Part shown: positions 44,017-54,300 of the stretch, one piece after another | Layout: every line of letters starts with the position of its first letter | How positions within the stretch are numbered: position 1 is the stretch's first letter | Assembly: GCA_036877525.1 (NCBI GenBank) | Contig: JAZGTH010000002.1 | Coordinates: 11,777,501 to 11,841,500, forward strand | Source of the DNA: Chromobotia macracanthus | Lineage: Eukaryota > Chordata > Actinopteri > Cypriniformes > Botiidae | DNA length: 64,000 nucleotides | Reading direction: 5' to 3' | Program-made: the position numbers and the translations under genes | The notes under the pieces: model-generated | What the model was told of the DNA's origin: nothing | Seen by the model: the letters and a program-made list of their open reading frames with translations, nothing else | The model's database searches: none

Positions 44017-45195
44017 ACGTTTATGTTACTTAATGGAAACGTTAGGGAAACGTTTTTACAACCTAAAATTGTTAGACGTTTATGTTTCTTCATGGAAACG
44101 TTAGGGAAACGTTTTTACAACCTAAAATAGTTAGACGTTTATGTTTCTTCATGGAAACGTTAGGGAAACGTTTTTACAACCTAAAATTGTTAGCCGTTTA
44201 TGTTACTTCATGGAAACGTTAGGGAAACGTTTTTACAACCTAAAATTGTTAGATGTTTATGTTACTTAATGGAAACGTTAGGGAAACGTTTTTACAACCT
44301 AAAATTGTTAGCCGTTTATGTTACTTCATGGAAACGTTAGGGAAACGTTTTTACAACCTAAAATTGTTAGATGTTTATGTTACTTAATGGAAACGTTAGG
44401 GAAACGTTTTTACAACCTAAAATTGTTAGCCGTTTATGTTTCTTGTTGGAAACGTTAGGGAAACGTTTATACAACCTAAAATTGTTAGCCGTTTATGTTA
44501 CTTAATGGAAACGTTAGGAAACGTTTTAAAACCCTAAAATTGTTAGACGTTTATGTTTCTTCATGGAAACGTTAGGGAAACGTTTTTACAACCTAAAATT
44601 GTTAGCCGTTTATGTTACTTAATGGAAACGTTAGGGAAACGTTTTTACAACCTAAAATTGTTAGCCGTTTATGTTTCTTGTTGGAAACGTTAGGGAAACG
44701 TTTATACAACCTAAAATTGTTAGCCGTTTATGTTACTTAATGGAAACGTTAGGGAAACGTTTTTACAACCTAAAATTGTTAGACGTTTATGTTTCTTCAT
44801 GGAAACGTTAGGGAAACGTTTTTACAACCTAAAATTGTTAGACGTTTATGTTTCTTCATGGAAACGTTAGGGAAACGTTTTTACAACCTAAAATTGTTAG
44901 ACGTTTATGTTTCTTAATGGAAACGTTAGGGAAACGTTTTTACAACCTAAAATTGTTAGACGTTTATGTTACTTCATGGAAACGTTAGGGAAACGTTTTT
45001 ACAACCTAAAATTGTTAGACGTTTATGTTTCTTAATGGAAACGTTAGGGAAACGTTTTTACAACCTAAAATTGTTAGCCGTTTATGTTACTTAATGGAAA
45101 CGTTAGGGAAACGTTTTTACAACCTAAAATTGTTAGTCGTTTATGTTACTTAATGGAAACGTTAGGGAAACGTTTTTACAACCTAAAATTGCTAG
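44017..45195. repeat. 59-bp minisatellite, about 20 copies, built from a MITE end
   Basis: Unit begins ACGTTTATGTTACTTAATGG, passes through AAACGTTAGGGAAACGTTTT and ends TACAACCTAAAATTGTTAG. Twenty units fill 1179 bp, and one is a base short. Units differ at the first base (A/C/T, or ATG for ACG) and at the ACTTAAT, TCTTCAT, ACTTCAT or TCTTGTT segment. The unit equals the right end of family A elements. Confidence 0.95.
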
Positions 45196-46267
45196 CTGGG
45201 GAGGCATGTTTTTATTAATTTACTTTTCTTTACATTTTCATTTGGCATTGTGCCCTGCTGTCTCCGACCCTATTAGTATTGCTACCCATTTTTGGTGGGA
45301 AAGAGCCCACCTGCATTCATCATATATTTGCACCCTTACCTGCCTTACTGTTTTGTTTTCATTGATAAAGAGCACAGACATCATGTTATTTCAGCCATGC
45401 CTAAGTCACAAGGGCCAACCCGTGGCTGTTACTTCATATATTTTCATATATTTTTATCAAAACTGTGATGTGGAGGTGGAGAGAAACATTCTCGTGCTTA
45501 CACATCAGGAAGGAAAGGAGATCTGGCAACATTCAGATAACATCCCGAGGACAAAAGCAACTTTTAGTGGCCCTGCCAATGCACTTGTTCGCCTTTTGGA
45601 GGAATGAAACAATACCCGAGGGTACCGTTGAACATCAAAATGATTTTACCACACAATGGCGACCGTAGCTGAACGAGTACTGAATTAATCAGGGATCTTA
45701 GAATTCACATGTCAAAGGGTTTGTTTGAATGGCTTTGACTTTAGTGTAAACTCATTCATATTCATGTTCTGTAATTTGTCTTAAATTGGTGTTAGTCATA
45801 AACTGGCAAAACACAACGCTTGGCCTTTCCCCCCCTCGGTGATGTATAAACCCGAGACTGCGAGATAGATCAAGGATCTTTCAGGAGAAGATGTGTGGGT
45901 TTAAAAGAATATAGAATCAGCTATAAATAACGGGACCTTCTTCTTACACAAGGGCCTCTAGGATCATCTAATGGGATTAAAATGTTTACTTTGCTGAGTG
46001 TTGCCTCAGAGGCTAAATTATGGCGTATGTCATGTTTAAGCATATTTCAGACAAAACATCTTTCCCTTTTCTTTCATCCTTTTTCCTGAAGAATCAGCTT
46101 GCCTGGTTGGTTTCTATGATCTTTAACGCTGCTGTAGTCCACAACAGTTAAAAAACCATACTAGTCTAAGTTTGTCTTGCTTTTTATGTTTCAGCTTCAA
46201 ATCTGTGTCAATCAGCACCAAATAACTCGATTGTGCATGTCAGTTTAGAAGCAGTTTTTTAGAAGCA

Positions 46268-46593
46268 GGTCTGGCTAATGTTCTGGCTAAATTTGGCTAA
46301 TGTTCTCTAAAAGTTCTCTCAGAGTTATCAAAAATCATTCTTGCAGTAACATCATTAGGATGTTTTTTATATATCGTATAAATAAAAATGTTATTCTCAA
46401 AATGTTAGTGGAATGTTTTAAAAAGTTACAGAGATAAAATGTTTGAATAATGTTCTTATAACCAAACACTACTGTTAGTACAATGTCTAGAAAACTGGAC
46501 CTTTGGAACGTTCCTAGAACATTTTTTTGTTTTGAACGTTTTAATGTTTTGGTTACTTAATGGAAATGTTAGGGAAACATCATGACAGTTTGG
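46268..46593 (-). mobile_element. Repeat family A copy
   Basis: Contains TTCTCTAAAAGTTCTCTC, TCTTGCAGTAACATC, ATGTTAGTGGAATGTTTTA, GGAACGTTCCTAGAAC and TACTTAATGGAAATGTTAGG in family order. Both termini are decayed. Confidence 0.75.
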
Positions 46594-49186
46594 GAAAGTT
46601 TATCATCTGAGCTGCAAACATCACTGTTGCGTCTCTACTGAAGGTAGGTGGTTCTAAAATAAAAGCATAGTTTCATGCCGACCGAGACCTTCATTCATAC
46701 CCAGTGTTATTTCTAGAATTTTCTGGCAGAATTAGAGGATATGCTTTCATGTTCAGCCCCTGAGGTGACAGGTAGGCAGTAGGACACTCAAAAAACTAAA
46801 AAAACACACAATCATGCATAGAAACATTGTTTTATGCTCTTTGTTATTAAGCCAGACTTGTGCTTTTTGCACATAAACGCATGTGTGCTGAATTGACTTT
46901 GAGTCAGGGACGTTTTAACACAATGCCGTTATTGTAAAAGACACGTGAATCGCATATTTAAAGCATGTGTGATTTAAAAGTATAGACTGACTTGCACAGG
47001 AAAGAATATGTCAATAGGTCTGGGTCCTGCTTTTATTAGACACAATCACATCACTCTCCGGTGAGTCATTAAGAATCCAATCAGGAGAACCATGACCAGG
47101 GAAACTATTGGACGAAGTCTGTCCAATTCATCACTTCATGAATGGAGCCGGGGCTCTTCGGTTCAGTGATGAACAACTGTGAATAAGAGAATGACTTGTC
47201 TTTGTCAGACTTATCTTCTGGCAGCTTGGAGGTAACCGGAGGATTGGATGTAATTGTTTTATCACCCTCCCACATATTCTCCCCTGTGCATCTTCTGTTT
47301 TGTCTCCTAATCTTTGCAGCTTGTCTCCATGATAAGTGATATCCCGCTCAGATCGGTACTGTCTGTTTATGCCCACCTGGTGAGAAGAGGGATCTGCAGG
47401 GGCCCAGTGGGTCCTACCTTATTTATAGCGCCGGAATCGGATTAAACTGTTTGTGGAAGCCCGAGACACCTGCCGTTTGACTCCTCAATTACCTCAGTCA
47501 AAAGTGATAAATTGATGCTTTCATACAGAGTCTTAATTAAGCTTCTAGCATCAATGAGTGAAAGGTATCTTTTTAGAGTTATTTTTATTTTTTTCACTGA
47601 CACTGACAACCTTTTTAATATAAGGTGATAGGTTTGTTGCCAAACATTTAAAGTAACTGGGGTTTATGTTTCCTCTGGAGCAGTGAAGCAAAGAGCTATT
47701 TTATAGAATGCTCTCAAAACTTCTCAGGCCATGTCACACAAGATAACAGTGATGAATGGTGAAGGAAAATGATTTCCTGATGGTATTAGACTTGCCCAAA
47801 TCTTTACTGTGGAGTAGCGGAGCGAGAATCCCCTCTTGACAGAAGGGCAGAGGCATCATTGACAAAATATTGTTTATAAAAGTACATAAGTCAAGTTCAA
47901 TTTATGAATCACATTAAGTGAAATCTGTAATGAGGTTTTTGGTTTATTAAGAACACATAATCAATATCACATAAAATATAAAATCTTTTAAGATTAAAAG
48001 TGTTTATTCTACTATGAAAAGTTTTAGAACATAAAAACTTTTCCCCAGAGGGTGGAAAAATATGCTGTCATGCACATACTTATATTATAAGTGGACCCCA
48101 AGGAGCAAAAATAAATATAAAAAAATTAAAGATGACCCCTGTAAAGAGGCCAGAGAAAGCATGACAGTACATGTCTGATAAGTAAGATTTTGTGAAGCGT
48201 TTACAGTTTCTAAAACATTACTTATCATTTTGAATTTTTTATAGTCATCCTGGCGTGAGAACATGTTGCACTGTGAGTTCTGGCTCAGATTTAGATGGTG
48301 GACTTAACATGTTTACATCAAACACCAAACAGCAACTAAACACAACACAAAGCAATATTTTATGTTTGTGTTCATAACCATTCAGATCAGATCAGGAAAG
48401 GTTTGGTTATGATGGGGAAATGGATAAAATCACAGCGTAGTTGATCTCAAATGTATCATACTGTTGGAGCTTTGGCAAATCTCCCGGCAGGGAAGGACAA
48501 ACTATTTGTCATTCGAATAAGAACAGTCTCCAAAAAATGCCCTCTATTTGTTTGCTCTGTTGAAAGAGTCCACTCTTGTTTATGTGCTTGTTATTGTGAC
48601 TCTCAAATGTAACTTTATGCCAATACAAAAAAGACACAGTGGAGATGAAGCTATATCCTGCAGGATATGCATGCATAACCGTCTGAAACAAACAATCAAG
48701 TTTTTGAAAACCAAGTCAAAATCAAAATAAGCAGCTCTGCTGAATTATTTCTCAATCCGGGTACTAAACAATTAGTATTTAATCTGAAAACGTATCTTCC
48801 CAGCACAAAAAATATAAATACTGTATTTAAGGAAGGTCAAAAGTTTACACAAAACGCGTAACAGAATGTATAAATATTTTTGAGGTATTAAAAGTTGTTG
48901 ATAAAACATTCATTGTTGATGAATGTTTTTATAAGCAAATGTGTCAAAACAATTCAGTCACACATGATATTTACCAGGTGCCCACTGTTCCAGCTTTGAT
49001 ATATGTATTTAATATTGTAGAGTGATTTTGGGGAGTTATGTTCTTCTGTGTCCCCCGAAGACAGACAACTCCCCAGCTATTATGAAATTAGCTCCTTTCC
49101 AGTATCAATAAATCAACTAGATCATAAATAAAATTAAAATTTTAAGAAAGAAACACAGGAAAAAACAATGATTGTGCTTGAATGTT

Positions 49187-49192
49187 TTTATT
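49187..49192 (-). promoter_or_regulatory. candidate alkal1 poly(A) signal
   Basis: TTTATT on this strand (AATAAA on the minus strand), about 2.2 kb beyond the alkal1 stop. It would make 49170-51385 the 3' UTR; other signals in between are possible. Confidence 0.35.
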
Positions 49193-51042
49193 CTTTCAAA
49201 GCATCAGTGCAACATTACCATTGTTGTAAAACAATGTGTTTTCATAATTTGAAGTTATGCGTACTTTGAATTGTATAAGTGCCAATGTTAAATTTCATGG
49301 AAACGACAGCATGATAAGCAGTGTTGTTCGCCAGGTTTCATATACACAAATAAATGTTAAGTGAAAGGGATGATATCATATTTAGATTCACATTTGAAAT
49401 GATGCATTTGGAACCAAAATATATTTAAGATTAATGATGGCCTCATTAATATCCTCTCTTGTAGTCAGGACAGAATATTTACATATCATTTAAATAAATA
49501 ATTGGCTGCAATGTTAAATAATACTTTCCTTAAAATTCATAATACAAAAAGCAAAGCCAAGAAACACAACTACATTTATATTAAAGCATGTCAACACAAA
49601 CGAGTTATGATAAATGGAAAACCTTGCTATTAAACAGCAAAGATGTGAAGCTGTGAAATGAAAATGATATTAAATGAACAAAAACGGCAGTATTTTGAAG
49701 GCACTTCCTTGGAAAAATATTCCCTCCAACATCTCTTGATGTTTCTTCTTTTATATCCTCAGGACCTGTGGCACAAACAGAAAGTTGTTTAACACACTGA
49801 TAATAGCTTAACTGTTTAAATATTTTATCATGTTAAATTTAGACCCATTTTACTTTAAATCAGTTCTTTTTAAGGTACAATTACAGTTGTTTATGAAGAA
49901 GTTTATGAACAATACAACATACACCTGACTCGGACTTTCTGGTTTTCAGTATTATGAAATTACACTTGCGAAACACTTTTCAATGTCTCAAGCTGTCATA
50001 TTCAGAAACAATAGACTTTAGACATCTTCACAATCCACTTCAGTGGAAACCACTTATTCACATTATAAAAGACAATTGAACCATTTCTAATTGATTCAGA
50101 AGAAAACCAGTCTGAGCGGGAGTAATCGTAACCTAATAGATCACCATCATTTGCCAATCCAATTTGGAAATGGATTCTTTCACCTTTCACTAACACGTTC
50201 TTTGAATGTCTACGTCCATAGCTGTTATTCTGGTGATGTCACAGGCCAGACTGAACACACTCCACAGTGTCACAGTTTGGTGTTGAGCTATTTTGGTCTC
50301 TAAAACACTCAGGATGTGTTTCTAGAAAATAAATACTGTTTGATTCTGTAACAAATGACTGTTGCTGTGATTTCATCTGCTTTGAGTTACTGAAATGTAC
50401 AGTTAATAAATTATACAATCTATCAAAAACACTTGCAAAAAGATTAAATATTTCTGCAAGTACCTCTGATAAAATAAATATTATGCTGAAAATAAGGCGT
50501 ATTTTGAAAATCTGACCCCAAAAGTATGGAGGAAGGCATGGCATAAATCTGACCGCAGGCATAAACATGAAAACAAAATCAGTTTCTTCAAAAAAAAAAG
50601 TTTCTTCAAAGCATTTTCAAACGTGAGAACATTCTTCCTGCATTTCTTCAAAGTTGGTGATTCCATGTTGCATGTGTACAATGCAAATTTAAAAGCAGAA
50701 TCGATTTTGTTTTTATGCATTACCTACTAGCCTCAAAAAGCACCAGATGGTCATGATTAAACTGACATTAAATCTTACTCAATATTTCCTCAGAAACTTT
50801 CCCAAAAGCAACCAAAAAGCTTGAATATCATCTTACATATCATGTTACATTCTGGTTTCAGAAAACAAGTACAGTTGTGTGAAATTTAGGTCATGGATTA
50901 AAACATAGTGCCCCCAAGTGTTCTGATAACAGAGAATTTTAATCATTTCAAAACAAATATTGGTGTAAAATTGTATGCATTAAATAAAGAAAGAAATTCA
51001 ACATGTTTGAGTCAGTTCTTCACAGCAGAAGCACAAAATTGC

Positions 51043-51331
51043 TTAAAGCTGCAACCTGTAACTTGTTAAGGGTAAAATGAGCAAAAGGCAGTTACTGAGC
51101 AAGTAAATAACAGATCATTGTTAAAAATGGCCTCCTTAACCTCCTTAACTCATACCCTGATTCACAACGGTAAGTGTACAACAATAATTTATAATTTCAG
51201 CTGTCAGGTCAGATGTCCCAGGAAATGTCAGTTTAACCAGCATAGGTAAAGACAAGGACTTCACGTCACCTGCAATGTCATGTTTCAAACAGAGATGGCG
51301 ATAAAGAGGCAAATGTTACGAATTGCAGCCT
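51043..51331 (+). mobile_element. Repeat family B (AAAGCTGCAAT MITE)
   Basis: Ends TTAAAGCTGCAACCTGTAAC and TGTTACGAATTGCAGCCTT are decayed inverted copies. Shares CAGTTACTGAGCAAGTAAAT and CAGAGATGGCGATAAAGAGGC with the other two copies. It lies just past the alkal1 stop codon, in the probable 3' UTR. Confidence 0.85.
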
Positions 51332-51385
51332 TGAAAATGTAAAGACTTAAAAAATCTACAAATCCTTGTACTTACATGCGTTTTT

Positions 51386-54300
51386 TTATGACTGTGTGCA
51401 AAGGGGACTCATAGCTAGCCTTGTTAGCAATCGTGCACACCTTTTATAATCTGTCAGAGACAAAAAAAGTAACAACAAATAAAATATTTTCACTTTCAGT
51501 GTTAAAAGAGACAGTCACACTTTGCCGTGTATTGCAACATGACGCAAACATCAGCTCTTCAAATGCCCTGATAAAATACATGTCATAAGTGGAGCTCTCA
51601 ATTCCATCATGTGTTGATGTATGACGTGTGAAGCTGAGATGGATCCCTGTAAATAGCTTCATCTCCTGCCGCAGTAATGAACTTGATGGACTAAAATGAC
51701 TGTGTGGGTTCAAGCACCACATGGTTCCACCCTTAATGGTATTTGTTAAGTCTGAACACCTCATTGCCGTCCTGTTCCAAGCTCTGTTGTTACAGTATCG
51801 TTCTCTCCCAAGGTATTGATGAATTGCTGTCTGTCTCTCTGCTCTCTGTCAAGAGTGCCAGAAGTCCAGAGCAGAACTAATCTAACACTGATAGAGAAAG
51901 AGATTGACTCGCTGTTACATTGCAGCTTGTGTTGTTTCATGTTTACAGTGGTTTAGGGAGTATTCACTGGAGTGAGGCAGGAGAGAAAAGGGTAGGGCTG
52001 TTATCTTCAAAAGCACTTGTTGTATCAGCCCAAGACCTTAAAGTCACAGTAGCGATTTTTTTCAGACACATTTTTTGTTATTCTGGTTTAAAGACTCTTC
52101 GCATCCTGATAGCTATCACTAACTAAAGTAGTTGAAATATATTAATTTTTGTATATGCATATTATGTATATAGTTCTGTGGAAGGCATCGGACCATAAAT
52201 ATTTTGTCCAATCATTACATTCAGTCCGAATGCAATGATTCTGTCCTACCTTTAAGTTACATATGCAAATCCAACTGTACAATTGTAGGTGACACTACTG
52301 GATGACAACTCATCATAATATACACCAAATATGCTGGATTTTCTTTACCACCACAGTATGTGCAATAAATCAGATCCACTACAAATAAACAGACCCAGTA
52401 TAATCCAAGAAATATCCGGTAAGATGAGCTGGTGTCAGACGAAATCTGCAGAATTTTCAGCTATATCAGCAATAGTTTCTCAGCTTTCATTTCTCTATGG
52501 GAAAGCACCCAGGAGAGCCATACAGCAAGTCTGAGACAGCAAATAGCTCAGGCTGCAATGACACAAAGGTTTTTACTCAAGCCAAAACGAAACACTTAAA
52601 CAGCTAATGTCTCAGGGAAAAGTAAAAGCAACAATGATTGTCCCAGACATGCATTTGGTTATCAGTCTTGTCAACTGGTTTGGCTCTTATGTGAAATTTT
52701 AATACATTTTGACATGTTATGAACAGAAACTATGAACAGGAAATGCTTTAGATTGGTCATTGGATACAGTATGCATAGATATGGTTTGATTTTACAGATT
52801 TCTCATAAATGCTCAAAAAGCCCATAAGGACTATAGGTGGAAGAGCATTGTAGGCGGAAGAGCATTGTAATGTTAATGCAATGTAACGCCCTGTCAGCAT
52901 GTTTGTTTTTATTTTACTGCACAGCAATAAACTGTCTCTATAAAACAAACCAAACATGCATACAATAAATATAACCAGTTAAACAATTAAACAAGTATGT
53001 GGTTCTGTCAGTTCTAAATTCAACCTACAGGAATATCAGCAAAACATTTAACATCACAAATGAGGTAATAATACGGAAGGATACGTACGTGTTGGTCTGG
53101 AGCAATCCCTCGTGTTGTGATAAATTCTATGGAAATGCGTCCTGCATTCAGATGGAAACTTAACTGGTCCTGCTTGGAGAGAATGTTGTAGTTATGATAA
53201 AAGTTTTTCAGAGTAGTTACTCTGAAACCAGAGTCATCTTTTATCATTTCATTTCAAAATGACAGTTCAAGCATTTAGCGATATATGAATAAAAACTAAT
53301 TAAAGCAATAAAGTTACTTAAAGGTACTGTGTAGGTACAGCAATTGAGTCACCTTTTCACTTTAAAAGCTAGAAGAATTAGCGCATGCTAACGCTTGACA
53401 TGACATAAGGGCAAAGGCTTAATTATTCCAACAGAGCTCTTACAAAAACTTTCTTTGTATGAGCTTCTGGATAACAAGTTTTTGCACTAATTATTGTATT
53501 CGGACCTGATCCTACACTGACGTTCTGCAATGAGTAATCAGCTTAAACTTGTTTTTCCTAACAACATGTGGCTGGAAAGAGAAGTGTGTTTCACATCCCA
53601 TAGATTATACAAACACATTACCTGAGTTAACCTACCGCTGGCTTAACCTATTAAACTAACTTTGTTTATCAGGACAACTTAATTTCTAATGAGACACTTA
53701 GGACTAAAATCAGAATAAGGTCCCCAGCTAACAATTTTAGATTGTAAAAAAGGTTTCCCTAACGTTACCATTAAGTAACAAAAACGTTGAAAATGTTATT
53801 TTGAAAGATCTAGGAACATTCAAAATGTAAAGCTTTTTAGGCTTAGGTTTAAAATTATTGCTTGATTTTAAAAATGTCATTCAAACGTTTTTAATTCTGT
53901 AATGTTTTTATAACATAACATTCTAATAAGTTCTACTAACGTTTCTGCAAGAACATTTTTGAAAACTTTTAGAGAACGTTTGCCCACGTTCTGAGAATGT
54001 TTCCTGTTAGCTGGGTTGGCTACATGGCTGCACATCTACTGTAACCAGGGCTTAAAATCTTCTGAATTATAAACACATTTCTTGAAAAAAACAAAAGAAG
54101 ATAAAAGATTAAAGGAAGGTTTTTTTTACCTGTAAAATGTTCAATAAATTTATCTTTCAAGTTTGTGTCTCTTTGGACAATATCTGAAAAACAAAAAAAA
54201 TATTAATGCTTGGAAAACAACACATTTGCAAACTTCATATTACATTTGATACACTTTCATCAAGGCACAGAAAAAGAGAAGACCCTTATCTTTGAGACAA

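Larger units (their letters stand above)
41760..49170. other. intergenic, mindy4 to alkal1
   Basis: No gene supported. Seen: family A copies at 43012-43332, 43875-45200 and 46268-46593, the 59-bp array inside the second, and an AT microsatellite in the first. A stretch at about 47040-47560 has balanced composition and dense transcription-factor-like words, suggesting conserved non-coding DNA. Confidence 0.55.

Noticed and set aside
44017..45195. TTAGGG in nearly every unit of the 59-bp array, as a telomere-like signal
   Set aside because: The hexamer occurs once per 59 bp, not in tandem, and is inherited from the MITE end, so it is not interstitial telomeric DNA.
44017..45195. CRISPR-like array (regular repeats)
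   Set aside because: Units are directly contiguous with no unique spacers, in a vertebrate nuclear context; it is a minisatellite.
45143..45607. 154-codon open frame after the 59-bp array
   Set aside because: Its start lies in the last repeat unit, and the rest shows no domain or splice pattern.
50002..50196. Minus-strand frame with a protein-like run (GLANDGDLLGYDYSRSDWF)
   Set aside because: It lies in the probable alkal1 3' UTR, the upstream frame has a stop, no good acceptor precedes it and no family is recognised.
53020..53247. 75-codon minus-strand frame (FYHNYN...) over alkal1 exon 3
   Set aside because: At first it looked like a separate exon, but the true reading is one base shifted from an acceptor at 53170-53171 and gives the ALKAL core; the longer frame is accidental.
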